Origin: Flavihumibacter sp. UBA7668
GTDB lineage: Bacteria; Bacteroidota; Bacteroidia; Chitinophagales; Chitinophagaceae
Length of the DNA: 64,000 nt
Assembly (NCBI RefSeq): GCF_002483205.1
Contig: NZ_DLHM01000005.1
Span: 323,951 to 387,950, forward strand
Direction: 5' to 3'
A model generated the notes under the pieces. It was not told where the DNA came from, ran no database searches, and worked only from the letters and a program-made list of their open reading frames with translations. Shown here piece after piece: positions 1 to 7,743 of this stretch. The position numbers and the translations under genes were made by a program. The stretch's first letter is position 1. Each line of letters starts with the position of its first letter.

Positions 1-632
1 CTTCTCATGATTTGCAGGAGCCCCTTCGTATGGTAACAGGATTTCTGAGTCAGCTACAAAGGAAATACGGTCCGCAGCTGGATGAGAAAGCGCGGCAGTA
101 CATCCATTATGCAGTGGATGGTGCGGCAAGGATGCGGCTGATCCTGCTGGATTTGCTGGAATATTCGCGTGCCGGGCGGACTGAGTTGAAACTGGAGCGG
201 GTGGATCTGAATTTGCTGCTCGGGGATGTACGGCAATTATTGCAGGTACCCTTGCGCGAATCGGGTGCGGTGCTGGAACTGGGCGATCTGCCGGTGCTGC
301 AAACCAGTTTGATTCCGCTGCAACAGGTATTCGTCAACCTGATCAGCAATGCGATCAAATACAGTCGGGAGGGGGTGCCTCCGGTGATTCGGGTATCGGC
401 TGCGCTGGTGGATGGCCATTGGCAGTTTTCCGTTTGCGATAACGGGATCGGCATTGAGGAGGAGTACTATCAGAAGATCTTCCTTATTTTTCAGCGGCTG
501 CAGGTGAAGAGCGATGCGGGCGGTTCCGGAGTTGGCCTTTCGATCACCCGCAAAATCATCGAACGACTCGGCGGCCGCATCTGGCTCGAATCCATTCCCG
601 GTTCCGGCTCCTGCTTTTTTTTCACCCTTTAG
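1..632 (+). CDS. Sensor histidine kinase, C-terminal part (5' end outside window)
   Basis: The reading frame is open from the first bases, so the gene starts upstream; only the catalytic core is visible. It opens with an H-box SHDLQEPLR (phosphoacceptor His at bases 6-8), the form common in PAS- and phytochrome-linked kinases of Bacteroidetes. An N-box (FVNLISNAIKYS), a G1 box (DNGIGIEE) and a G2 box (GGSGVGLSI) follow, giving a complete HisKA plus HATPase_c pair that ends at a TAG codon at 630-632. The missing N-terminus should hold the sensor domains, so the signal cannot be named. No response regulator is visible downstream. The stop codon overlaps the start of a palindromic repeat. What is seen are the motifs; the kinase function follows from the family. 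Confidence 0.93.
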   Translation, partial: SHDLQEPLRMVTGFLSQLQRKYGPQLDEKARQYIHYAVDGAARMRLILLDLLEYSRAGRTELKLERVDLNLLLGDVRQLLQVPLRESGAVLELGDLPVLQTSLIPLQQVFVNLISNAIKYSREGVPPVIRVSAALVDGHWQFSVCDNGIGIEEEYYQKIFLIFQRLQVKSDAGGSGVGLSITRKIIERLGGRIWLESIPGSGSCFFFTL

Positions 633-733
633 GTGTCAGACACCAGTGAGACAGGTATCAGACATATGTCTAAGAGTGTTCTAACATGTATCTGATACCT
701 CTCTAACAGCGTTCTAACACCTGTCTGACACCT
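631..733. repeat. Nested palindromic repeat at the stop codon of the histidine kinase
   Basis: Two nested inverted repeats: a 12-nt arm at 631-642 (AGGTGTCAGACA) matches 722-733, and a 10-nt arm at 653-662 (AGGTATCAGA) matches 691-700. The left outer arm is part of a smaller palindrome, GGTGTC-A-GACACC (632-644). Between the arms are two copies of GTTCTAACA. The element overlaps the kinase stop codon and fills nearly all of the space before the next gene. It could be a REP-like element or a transcript end; there is no T-run for a classical terminator. Confidence 0.8.
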
Positions 734-750
734 AATCCGTAAATTGCAGC

Positions 751-1485
751 ATGCTTTTCTTTAAGAAAAAAACGCAGCCCCGAATCGACCTCTCCGGAAT
801 TGGTACCGATATGCACTCCCACCTGCTGCCCGGAATTGATGACGGCGCTCCCGATGCAGAAACAGGCTTACAACTCCTTACCGGCCTCCAGGAACTCGGC
901 CTCCAGGGATTCATTACCACCCCCCATATTCTCTGGGATCTGTATAAAAACACCAACCAGACGATCGAACCCGCAAGACATACCCTGCAGGCTGAATTAA
1001 CCCGCACCAATAATCCGGCTACCCTCTCCGCCGCAGCCGAATACCTGATTGATGATTATTTCTCGCGCCTCTTACAGAATAAAGCCCCCCTTCGCTGCCT
1101 GCGCGACAACTATGTACTGGTTGAATTCTCTTTCGTCAACCTGCCATTCGACTGGAAACAGGTTTTCTTTGACCTGCAAATCCAGGGCTATCAGCCCGTT
1201 CTCGCACATCCTGAACGCTATTCCTACCTCTTCAACAAATGGACGGTTTTTGATGAACTGCGCGATATGGGAATCCTGTTACAGGTCAACCTGAACTCCC
1301 TTACCGGCTATTACGGCAAACCCATGCTGCAACAGGCGCAACAACTGATTAAACAGAATAGAATCGCCTTCCTCGGCTCAGATATGCATCACCAGCGGCA
1401 CCTCGATGCCCTTCGCCAATCAACCAGTCTCATGCCTCTCGTACAGGAAACCCTGGCCTCCCCTACCTGGATCGGCTTTCGCTAA
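751..1485 (+). CDS. CpsB/CapC-type PHP-domain tyrosine-protein phosphatase
   Basis: A 244-residue cytoplasmic protein without a signal peptide. The metal-binding motifs of the PHP (polymerase and histidinol phosphatase) fold are in order: DMHSHLLPGIDDG near residue 26, TPHI near 55, an ELVEF-like strand near 125, HPERY near 150 and SDMHH near 212. Those are the motifs of manganese-dependent tyrosine phosphatases such as CpsB, which remove phosphate from bacterial tyrosine kinases that control capsule or exopolysaccharide export. No kinase or capsule gene is visible here, so the partner is unknown. The ATG at 751 is the first in frame after the palindromic repeat, and no Shine-Dalgarno sequence is present. 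A different metal-dependent phosphoesterase of the PHP superfamily is the main alternative. Confidence 0.85.
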   Translation: MLFFKKKTQPRIDLSGIGTDMHSHLLPGIDDGAPDAETGLQLLTGLQELGLQGFITTPHILWDLYKNTNQTIEPARHTLQAELTRTNNPATLSAAAEYLIDDYFSRLLQNKAPLRCLRDNYVLVEFSFVNLPFDWKQVFFDLQIQGYQPVLAHPERYSYLFNKWTVFDELRDMGILLQVNLNSLTGYYGKPMLQQAQQLIKQNRIAFLGSDMHHQRHLDALRQSTSLMPLVQETLASPTWIGFR

Positions 1486-1486
1486 A

Positions 1487-2125
1487 CTACCGGGATCGGG
1501 TGCATTCCAGCGCAACTGCACCAAGAAAACGGCTTTCATTTTCCACCAGCCGAAACATGGGATCCGGACTGTCATTAAAACTGCAACGGCGAATCTGCGC
1601 GAAGCCCGCATTTTTTAATTCTTCCGCCAGCGAGGCATGATCCCACATCCACAGATGATTGGCATTACCCATGTATGAAGAAATGAATCCTTTCAACCCC
1701 CGGGGCCGCTCTTCCAGTCCAAAAATCATATTCCGGATGAATTTGATACTGGCCGATGCCTGTCCCGCTTCCAATGATTGAAGATACCCACGTGCCATTT
1801 GCTCCAGATCCGGAACCACCAGCCGAAACGGCGCTCCGGGTTTCAATATTTTAAAGGAATTCTTTAACGCAACACGGAGATCATTCAGTGAAAGATGCTC
1901 AAGTGTATGTGAACAATACAGCCCATCACAGGACTGATCGTCCACCGGCAATCCCCTGATAATATCACCATATTGCACATTGGCCGGAAAATTCGTGTTC
2001 AATTGCCTGCGCAATAAACTTCCAACCAACGGAATCTTTTGAATCCTAAGCGTCGGTGAAACATCAAAATTCGTCCATTCTGCCGGTGCTGATAATCCAC
2101 ATCCGTATTGTACATACTGAGCCAT
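1487..2125 (-). CDS. Class I SAM-dependent methyltransferase
   Basis: A 212-residue soluble protein. Near the N-terminus it has a glycine-rich segment (YGCGLSAPAEWTNFD), which fits motif I and the acidic residue of motif II of Rossmann-fold methyltransferases. The stretch DGLYCSHTLEHLS fits motif IV, and LKPGAPFRLVVPDL is the typical post-IV strand. This places it with the Methyltransf_11-like enzymes that often act on lipids, quinones or sugars. It converges on the phosphatase gene, with the two stop codons 1 nt apart. The substrate cannot be read from the sequence. The start at 2125 is supported by the glycine-rich motif sitting only five residues downstream. Confidence 0.8.
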   Translation of the reverse strand: MAQYVQYGCGLSAPAEWTNFDVSPTLRIQKIPLVGSLLRRQLNTNFPANVQYGDIIRGLPVDDQSCDGLYCSHTLEHLSLNDLRVALKNSFKILKPGAPFRLVVPDLEQMARGYLQSLEAGQASASIKFIRNMIFGLEERPRGLKGFISSYMGNANHLWMWDHASLAEELKNAGFAQIRRCSFNDSPDPMFRLVENESRFLGAVALECTRSR

Positions 2126-2306
2126 GTCTTCTTTTCAAATTTTCGTGAATATACTTCGAGCACCTGAATTTCAGCATATTTTGTACGCCCATCCAGGGAT
2201 TTTACCCGTCGGGTGCCGATGGTTGAATACATTTCATGAAACTTTACATGTTTAGCCTTTGGATAAAAAAAATTAAACAATATTTTGCCTGAAAGCCAAC
2301 TTTTTC

Positions 2307-2337
2307 TTGCTGATTTCTGTTTAATTATTTATCTTCA
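2307..2337 (+). promoter_or_regulatory. Candidate promoter of the MerR/B12 regulator gene
   Basis: TTG at 2307-2309, a 20-nt spacer and TATCTTCA at 2330-2337 resemble the Bacteroidetes primary promoter (TTG, 19-21 nt, TAnnTTTG), with two mismatches in the -7 element. It ends 25 nt before the start codon at 2363. A weak -7 element would suit a regulated gene, but this is inference. Confidence 0.35.
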
Positions 2338-2362
2338 AACTTAAACAAGGAAATCTGAGGTT

Positions 2363-3244
2363 ATGAACGCATTTACCATTAAGGACCTTGAAAACCTGTC
2401 AGGAATTAAGGCCCATACGATCCGGATCTGGGAGCAACGGTACAATTTCCTGAAACCCCAGCGAACTGATACCAATATCCGCCAATACAGCAGCGATGAA
2501 CTGAAAGCCGTTCTGAACATCGCCCTGTTGAACAAATACGGGTATAAAATTTCACATATCGATAAAATGGGGGCGGAAGAAATCCGCGATCGCATCATCA
2601 CCCTCGGCAATATCCAGGCCCAGCAGGAACGTCTGGTGAATGAGCTCATCCAGCACATGGTGGACCTCGACCTCGAATCCTTCGAAATCGTGCTCGATGA
2701 ACACATCAAGGCCCGCGGAATTGACAAAACAATAACGCAGATAATCTTCCCTTTTCTCGAAAAAATCGGGATTTTGTGGATGACCAATCACATTAATCCG
2801 GCTCAGGAACACCTGGTAACCAATATCATCCGTCAAAAACTGATCGTCGGCATCGAAGGTGCCTTCTCTCACGTAAAAGTGAACCAGACCGGTCTGCTCT
2901 TCCTGCCCGAAGGAGAGTACCATGAAGTAGGCCTGCTTTATATGTACTACCTGTTGAAAGGACGTGGCATGAATGTTTTATACCTGGGAGCAAACGTACC
3001 GTTGAAAGATGTTGAGTTTGTCGCCAACCTTAAAAAACCCGACTTCCTGTATACGCACCTGACCTCGGTAGCCAATAATTTTAATTTTGAGAAATTTCTC
3101 ACCAATTATCAGCTCCGTTGCTCCACTCATACCCTGGTTATTTCAGGCATGCTGACCCAGCAGTATAAGAAGAAAGTTCCCTCGAATGTGGCCTTCAAAA
3201 AGTCACTTCCCGAAGTAATGGAATTCATCTCGGCTATTCACTAA
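2363..3244 (+). CDS. CarH/LitR-type MerR regulator with cobalamin-binding photoreceptor domain
   Basis: A 293-residue transcription factor. Residues 3-70 form a MerR winged helix (FTIKDLENLSG, TIRIWEQRYN). Residues 80-160 form the helical cap of B12-binding proteins, and 175-290 the Rossmann-like cobalamin domain. Two signatures of adenosylcobalamin photoreceptors are complete: W139-x9-E149-H150 in the cap, where the His is the upper ligand formed on illumination, and E185-x-H187-x-x-G190, which supplies the lower axial His. In characterised CarH proteins the dark B12-bound tetramer represses carotenoid genes and light releases it. The gene lies directly before an ECF sigma factor and the crt genes, and cobS/cobC lie in the same block. 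Light sensing is inferred from conserved residues and context, not shown. Confidence 0.9.
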   Translation: MNAFTIKDLENLSGIKAHTIRIWEQRYNFLKPQRTDTNIRQYSSDELKAVLNIALLNKYGYKISHIDKMGAEEIRDRIITLGNIQAQQERLVNELIQHMVDLDLESFEIVLDEHIKARGIDKTITQIIFPFLEKIGILWMTNHINPAQEHLVTNIIRQKLIVGIEGAFSHVKVNQTGLLFLPEGEYHEVGLLYMYYLLKGRGMNVLYLGANVPLKDVEFVANLKKPDFLYTHLTSVANNFNFEKFLTNYQLRCSTHTLVISGMLTQQYKKKVPSNVAFKKSLPEVMEFISAIH

Positions 3245-3272
3245 TTTTTAACAGTGAAACCAGCTGGATTCG

Positions 3273-3303
3273 TTGGTGAAACAATGAATATTGTTTAAAT
3301 TTG
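3273..3303 (+). promoter_or_regulatory. Promoter of the ECF sigma factor gene (Bacteroidetes type)
   Basis: TTG at 3273-3275, a 20-nt spacer and a perfect TAnnTTTG element (TAAATTTG) at 3296-3303 match the Bacteroidetes housekeeping promoter. The start codon at 3330 lies 27 nt downstream of the -7 element. The -7 element lies inside the region that an upstream TTG start (3291) would translate, so the ATG at 3330 is the better start. Confidence 0.65.
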
Positions 3304-3329
3304 GATACCTAACAATTAAACACACAACC

Positions 3330-3827
3330 ATGTCTAACGTAGATTTTAATGAGATGCTGGTAGACAACGCAGAGTTTCTGCGTCCCTTCGCAATCACGTT
3401 AACGCGGGATAATGAAGCTGCTCAGGACCTGTTTCAGGAAACCATGTACCGTGCTATCGCGAACCGCGAAAAATACAATGTGGGAACAAATATCAAGGCA
3501 TGGTTGTACACCATCATGCGGAATATTTTTATCAATAATTACCGCAGAAAAGCCAAACAGAACACCATCTTCGATCATACCCCGAATGATTTCCTGCTTA
3601 ATTATAACCAGGCAACTACTGCCAATGCAGCAGAAGCCAACCTGAAAATGAAAGAAATACAGGGATATATTCACAAACTCCCGGAAATCTTCCGCAACCC
3701 CTTCCTGCTCTATTTCGATGGATTCAAATACCACGAAATCGCCGATATGCTGGGAGAACCCCTCGGTACCATCAAAAGCCGGATTCACTTCGCCCGTAAA
3801 TTGCTGAAAGCGCAGATAGAGAGATAG
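3330..3827 (+). CDS. ECF-type RNA polymerase sigma factor next to carotenoid genes
   Basis: A 165-residue sigma-70 family protein. Region 2 includes AQDLFQETMYRA and ends in WLYTIMRNIFINNYRRK (-10 recognition). Region 4 carries the helix-turn-helix YHEIADMLGEPLGTIKSRI. No anti-sigma factor gene adjoins it, and the two-domain layout lacks a C-terminal extension. It lies 85 nt after the CarH-type gene and upstream of crtI. In Streptomyces coelicolor the B12-dependent regulator LitR works through an ECF sigma factor, LitS, to switch on carotenoid genes in light; the arrangement here suggests a similar relay, by inference. The close resemblance to anti-sigma-free ECF factors common in Bacteroidetes leaves a wider role possible. 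Confidence 0.9.
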   Translation: MSNVDFNEMLVDNAEFLRPFAITLTRDNEAAQDLFQETMYRAIANREKYNVGTNIKAWLYTIMRNIFINNYRRKAKQNTIFDHTPNDFLLNYNQATTANAAEANLKMKEIQGYIHKLPEIFRNPFLLYFDGFKYHEIADMLGEPLGTIKSRIHFARKLLKAQIER

Positions 3828-3921
3828 GAGGAAGGGGAGACAAAGGAGGAAAAGGAGGAAAAGGAGACAAAGGAGGAAAAGGAGACAAAGGAGGAAAAGG
3901 AGAAAAGGAGGAAAGGGAGAA
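3828..3921 (+). repeat. Purine-rich short tandem repeat (GGAGACAAAGGAGGAAAA units)
   Basis: Directly after the sigma-factor stop codon comes an almost pure A/G strand of about 94 nt, built from an 18-nt unit, GGAGACAAAGGAGGAAAA, and shortened forms. The only pyrimidines are the C in each GACAAA. It contains many AGGAGG strings, but none is followed by a start codon at a proper distance. Slippage-prone tracts of this kind can form triplex DNA. No coding potential was seen. Confidence 0.8.
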
Positions 3922-3952
3922 TGTGCGGGAATAATATTACTTTCAGGCCTAC

Positions 3953-4030
3953 TTATTTTCTAACGCTAAAATTATCTTCTAACCGCTAAAGTTATCTTCT
4001 AACGCTAAAATTATTTTCTAACTGCAAAAA
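3953..4030 (+). promoter_or_regulatory. Four-copy 19-20 bp direct repeat upstream of crtI (candidate operator array)
   Basis: Four adjacent imperfect copies of TTATyTTCTAACnGCTAAAA occupy 3953-3971, 3972-3991, 3992-4010 and 4011-4030. Unit length alternates between 19 and 20 bp, so the copies sit on nearly the same face of the helix. The array lies about 125 bp before the crtI start codon in the 327-bp gap after the sigma gene. Tandem operator copies are typical of CarH-type regulators, which bind as tetramers, although the repeat sequence differs from published ones. This is a candidate only; simple repeat expansion is the alternative. Confidence 0.5.
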
Positions 4031-4065
4031 TTAAGTTAGGTCATACTGTGTTATGGTGCCACGAC

Positions 4066-4154
4066 TTTCACTTTTCACTTTTCACCATTGTAAATTCACC
4101 TTTCACCTTTCACATCTAACCTTTCACCTCTCACCTTTCACCTTTCACCTTCTT
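4066..4154 (+). repeat. Pyrimidine-rich TTTCACC heptamer repeat before crtI
   Basis: About twelve copies of TTTCACC/TTTCACT and close variants run up to the crtI start codon, forming a C/T-rich, unstructured leader. Translated in the crtI frame it would give a repeating Phe-His-Leu-Ser peptide that has nothing to do with crtI, so it is read as untranslated. Related tracts stand before idi (about 6660-6700) and after fecR (56165-56222). Confidence 0.75.
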
Positions 4155-5621
4155 ATGCCCCAAGTCATCATTATCGGTGCCGGATTCGCCGGATTATCTG
4201 CTGCCAGCTTTATGGCCAAAGCCGGATGGAAAGTTACCGTGCTCGAAAAAAATGACCAGCCCGGCGGCAGAGCCAGACAATGGAAAACCGATGGCTTCAC
4301 GTTTGATATGGGCCCTTCCTGGTACTGGATGCCCGATGTATTCGAACGCTTCTTTAACCAGTTTGGAAAATCCGTCAGCGATTTTTATGAACTGGACCGA
4401 CTCGATCCCTCTTATCAGGTTGTATGGCCCAATGGCCCCATGAATATTCCAGCCGGACTCCCGGCACTCAAACAATTATTCGAATCAATCGAACCCGGTG
4501 CTGCCATCGCCCTGGAAAAATTCATGGAGGAAGCAGCTTTCAAATATAAAGTGGGCATGGAAAAACTGGTGCATAAACCCGGACAATCACTCACTGAATT
4601 CATAGACTGGGACCTTATTCGCGGAGTGTTCAAACTCGATGTTTTCACCTCCATGCGTACACATGTGCACAAATTTTTTCATCATCCCCAACTAAGGCTG
4701 CTCATGGAATTTCCGGTTATTTTTCTGGGCGCCATGGCTGAACATACACCTGCACTCTACAGCCTGATGAATTATGCCGATATGGTGGGTGGAACCTGGT
4801 ATCCCAAAGGCGGCATGTATTCCATCGTGGACGCGATGTACCAGCTCGCAATTGAACAGGGTGTTGAATTCCGCTTCAATGAAGAAGTGAAAAAAATCAC
4901 CCTGAACCAGTCGAGTGTTACTTCCGTTCAGACAGAAAAAGCAGCTTACCTGGCAGATGCTGTTATTGGCGGCGCCGATTATCACCATATCGAAACAAGC
5001 CTGCTTCCCTCTTCCCACCGATCCTATTCCGATCAATATTGGGATTCAAGAGTGATGGCACCAAGCTGTCTGCTTTATTATGTTGGACTCAATAAAAAGC
5101 TGCCTAACATTCATCATCATACGCTTTTTTTTGACACCCCATTTGAAGCACACGCAAAAGAAATTTATGAAGATCCGGCATGGCCAACAGATCCGCTTTT
5201 TTATATGAGCGCGGTATCTGTTACAGACCCCGGATCAGCCCCGCCTGGTTGTGAAAATTTGTTTCTGCTTATACCCGTTGCCGCCGGATTAAAAAATGAT
5301 TCAGACGAAATAAGAGATGCTTATTTCAATAAATTAATTGACCGACTGGAAAAATATTTTCAAGAACCAATCCGGGATGCAATTGTTATTAAAAGAAGTT
5401 TTGCACATCGCGATTTTGAACAGGATTATAATTCGTTTAAGGGTAATGCCTATGGTTTAGCCAATACACTTAAACAAACGGCCATTTTAAAGCCATCCTG
5501 TCGAAGTAAAAAGGTGAAAAATCTTTTTTACACTGGACAATTAACCGTACCCGGACCAGGTGTTCCACCAAGTCTGATCAGTGGAGAACTGGTAGCAAAG
5601 GAAGTTATTCGGAATTTTTAG
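4155..5621 (+). CDS. crtI: Phytoene desaturase (phytoene to lycopene), CrtI family
   Basis: A 488-residue FAD-dependent enzyme that introduces the four double bases-conjugating desaturations turning phytoene into lycopene. It starts with the dinucleotide-binding motif GAGFAGLSAASF and the acidic end of the second strand (VLEKND), then GGRARQW, all typical of CrtI. The C-terminus has the family hallmark NLFYTGQLTVPGPGVPPS. The length fits CrtI (about 490). The ATG at 4155 is chosen because it places the Rossmann motif at residue 8; an ATG at 4053 would only add 34 codons of low-complexity repeat. It is the first gene of crtI-crtB-idi-crtZ-crtY. The enzyme is expected to be membrane-associated. 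Confidence 0.95.
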   Translation: MPQVIIIGAGFAGLSAASFMAKAGWKVTVLEKNDQPGGRARQWKTDGFTFDMGPSWYWMPDVFERFFNQFGKSVSDFYELDRLDPSYQVVWPNGPMNIPAGLPALKQLFESIEPGAAIALEKFMEEAAFKYKVGMEKLVHKPGQSLTEFIDWDLIRGVFKLDVFTSMRTHVHKFFHHPQLRLLMEFPVIFLGAMAEHTPALYSLMNYADMVGGTWYPKGGMYSIVDAMYQLAIEQGVEFRFNEEVKKITLNQSSVTSVQTEKAAYLADAVIGGADYHHIETSLLPSSHRSYSDQYWDSRVMAPSCLLYYVGLNKKLPNIHHHTLFFDTPFEAHAKEIYEDPAWPTDPLFYMSAVSVTDPGSAPPGCENLFLLIPVAAGLKNDSDEIRDAYFNKLIDRLEKYFQEPIRDAIVIKRSFAHRDFEQDYNSFKGNAYGLANTLKQTAILKPSCRSKKVKNLFYTGQLTVPGPGVPPSLISGELVAKEVIRNF

Positions 5622-5650
5622 TTAACTTAAAAGAAAACTGGTTTGGGGAT

Positions 5651-6490
5651 ATGATGCAATTATTTCACACGGTATGCGAATTAACAAGTAAAATAACGAC
5701 GGAGCGATACAGTACTTCCTTTTCGTCGGCGATTAAATTATTACACCATGATCTTCGCCAGCCTATTTTCAACATCTATGGATTTGTGCGTTTTGCGGAT
5801 GAAATCGTAGATACCTTTCATGCCTACGATAAAGAAACGCTGATTAAAGAATTCAGGGAACAAACCTATCAGGCAATTGATCGCAAAATAAGTCTCAATC
5901 CGATTTTACATAGTTTTCAGCTCACCGTTAATCAATACAATATTGATCACGAACTGATTGAAGCCTTTTTCCGCAGCATGGAAATGGACCTGAATCAAAA
6001 AGCCTACGACCATCAGGGATATATGGATTATATCTATGGGTCTGCAGAAGTAGTGGGACTCATGTGTCTCTATGTTTTTTGTGAAGGTGATCGGTCGCTG
6101 TATCAGCGATTGAAAGACCAGGCACGGTCCCTTGGTGCAGCTTTTCAGAAAGTGAATTTTTTGCGTGATCTGAAAGCGGATTATAATTGTCTGGAGCGGG
6201 TTTATTTTCCGGGATGTGATTTTAGCAATTTTACCGCCTGCGATAAATCAAAAATTGAAGCGGATATCCAGCACGATTTTGATGAAGCCTATAAGGGCAT
6301 CATGAAACTGCCGGTGAAAGCGCGTTTCGGTGTATATGTGGCATATAAATATTATCTTTCCCTCTTTAACAGGATCAAACGGGTACAACCGCAACGGATT
6401 CTGGTGGAGCGCATCCGGATTCCCAATTACCGGAAAGCCGCCATCGTTGTCCGGGCAGGCGTAAAAAATCAACTCGGTATGATCGGTTAG
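5651..6490 (+). CDS. crtB: Phytoene synthase
   Basis: A 279-residue trans-isoprenyl diphosphate synthase that condenses two geranylgeranyl diphosphates to phytoene. The two aspartate-rich magnesium-diphosphate motifs are present: DEIVD at residues 50-54 and D173-x-x-x-D177 in NFLRDLKADYN. The length matches CrtB. The gene begins 29 nt after crtI and is co-directional, which suggests one transcript. Two ATG codons stand in tandem at 5651 and 5654, and either could be used. Squalene-synthase-like relatives are the alternative, but the neighbouring crtI makes phytoene synthase much more likely. Confidence 0.94.
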   Translation: MMQLFHTVCELTSKITTERYSTSFSSAIKLLHHDLRQPIFNIYGFVRFADEIVDTFHAYDKETLIKEFREQTYQAIDRKISLNPILHSFQLTVNQYNIDHELIEAFFRSMEMDLNQKAYDHQGYMDYIYGSAEVVGLMCLYVFCEGDRSLYQRLKDQARSLGAAFQKVNFLRDLKADYNCLERVYFPGCDFSNFTACDKSKIEADIQHDFDEAYKGIMKLPVKARFGVYVAYKYYLSLFNRIKRVQPQRILVERIRIPNYRKAAIVVRAGVKNQLGMIG

Positions 6491-6494
6491 GAGA

Positions 6495-6563
6495 GGGAAT
6501 TTTTCCCGTAGGGTACTGCAAGTAATTGCGACCAAAGGTCATGTTCCCGACGGGTAAAATTCC
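6495..6563. repeat. Imperfect inverted repeat just after crtB
   Basis: Four nt after the crtB stop codon, GGAATTTTTCCCGTAGGG (about 6496-6513) faces CCCGACGGGTAAAATTCC (6546-6563), an imperfect inverted repeat with a 32-nt loop. It contains CCCGwmGGG cores similar to the CCCGACCGG palindromes elsewhere in the window. It may end or protect the crtI-crtB transcript. The next 139 nt up to idi hold an A/G-rich stretch and a T/C-rich leader, with no other feature seen. Confidence 0.65.
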
Positions 6564-6702
6564 ATAGGATGAGGGAAATATTAAAAGAGAAATAGGAGAA
6601 GAGAGAAAGGAGAAAGGCTTCCTAATCCTGAGGTTCAATTATTAATCGTATCTAGTAAATTTCACTTTTCTAATTTCACCTTTTAAATCTTACATCTCTT
6701 TT

Positions 6703-7233
6703 ATGGAGCATATAATTTTAGTTGACGAATTCGATTCCCCCATCGGCACGATGGAAAAAATGGAGACGCATCGCAAAGGATTACTGCATCGCGCCTTCAG
6801 TGTTTTTATTTACAATGCCGCCGGGGATATGTTGCTGCAACAACGCGCGTTGAATAAATACCACAGTGGTGGTTTGTGGACCAATGCCTGCTGCAGTCAT
6901 CCTTATCCGGATGAATTGACGCAGGCAGCCGGACTGCGCAGAATGCAGGAAGAAATGGGTTTCGTTACGAATATCCAGCCCGCTTTCCAATTTATATATA
7001 AGGCTGAATTCGATAACGGATTAACCGAATACGAATTCGATCATGTTTTTGTTGGAGAATACGATGGTCCCATCCATCCAAATCCGGCTGAGGTAAATGA
7101 TTATTGTTATTTGTCAACTTCGGAAATTGAAGCGGCCCTGAAATCTCATCCGGCCCGTTTTACTGCCTGGTTTCACCTGGCATTTCCGAAAGTACAGGAA
7201 TGGAGAAAACAAGCTGAAGTATGCATTGGTTAA
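6703..7233 (+). CDS. idi: Isopentenyl-diphosphate delta-isomerase, type I
   Basis: A 176-residue Nudix-fold enzyme that interconverts isopentenyl and dimethylallyl diphosphate and so supplies the carotenoid pathway. The catalytic cysteine lies in NACCSHP (C63/C64, H66), the Nudix-like helix in AGLRRMQEEMG, and the glutamate-rich metal and proton-transfer site in TEYEFDH. Length and motif order match type I IDI rather than the flavin-dependent type II. The last 13 nt overlap the crtZ start, which indicates translational coupling. A pyrimidine-rich leader with TTTCAC repeats precedes the ATG, as at crtI. Confidence 0.95.
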   Translation: MEHIILVDEFDSPIGTMEKMETHRKGLLHRAFSVFIYNAAGDMLLQQRALNKYHSGGLWTNACCSHPYPDELTQAAGLRRMQEEMGFVTNIQPAFQFIYKAEFDNGLTEYEFDHVFVGEYDGPIHPNPAEVNDYCYLSTSEIEAALKSHPARFTAWFHLAFPKVQEWRKQAEVCIG

Positions 7234-7706
7234 TTTATGCCGGAATTATTCTGTTGACTTTTATTATTATGGAAGCCGTTACCTGGTTAACCCATCGGTT
7301 CGTGATGCACGGATTTCTTTGGTACCTGCACGAAGATCACCATAAAAAAGGGCCGGGTTTCTTTGAAAAAAACGACTGGTTTTTTGTGATTTTCGCGATT
7401 CCCAGTATTGGGATGATTCTCTGGGGTACAATCGATACATCCATGTGGTGGATCCAGGCGATTGGTTTTGGTGTGATGCTGTACGGGTTCGCCTATTTTA
7501 TGGTGCATGAAATCATCATCCACCAGCGATTCAAGTTTTTTACCCGCAGCAATAATATATATATCAGGGCCATCCGCTGGGCGCATAAAATGCACCACAA
7601 ACACCTCGATAAAGAAGACGGAGAATCCTTCGGCATGCTGGTGGTTCATCAAAAATATTGGGAAAAGGTCAAAAAAGACCGTGAAAACACCCGAAATAAA
7701 AAGTGA
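7221..7706 (+). CDS. crtZ: Beta-carotene hydroxylase, CrtZ family
   Basis: A 161-residue integral-membrane non-haem di-iron oxygenase of the fatty-acid-hydroxylase superfamily, which adds 3- and 3'-hydroxyl groups to beta-carotene to form zeaxanthin. The histidine clusters are visible: H25-x4-H30, H37-x2-H40-H41 in LHEDHH, HEIIIHQR near residue 95, and HKMHHKH near 117. The protein starts with a hydrophobic helix (IILLTFIIMEAVTWL) and has two more central membrane segments. It overlaps idi by 13 nt and is followed by crtY 37 nt later. Family length (about 150-175) fits. Confidence 0.93.
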   Translation: MHWLIYAGIILLTFIIMEAVTWLTHRFVMHGFLWYLHEDHHKKGPGFFEKNDWFFVIFAIPSIGMILWGTIDTSMWWIQAIGFGVMLYGFAYFMVHEIIIHQRFKFFTRSNNIYIRAIRWAHKMHHKHLDKEDGESFGMLVVHQKYWEKVKKDRENTRNKK

Positions 7707-7743
7707 TAAGCGAAGTATCTTGCTACTCTGCTAAATCACTTAT

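Noticed and set aside
1999..2280. 93-codon open frame on the minus strand overlapping the methyltransferase start
   Set aside because: It overlaps a better gene in another frame, has no recognised motif and includes a repeat-like ACCCGTCGGGT segment.
4053..4154. In-frame extension of crtI from ATG 4053
   Set aside because: It encodes only a low-complexity Phe-His-Leu-Ser repeat and would shift the Rossmann motif 34 residues from the N-terminus.
3828..4154. CRISPR-like arrangement of repeats
   Set aside because: The repeats are adjacent, 7-20 bp long and without unique spacers, and no cas genes are present.
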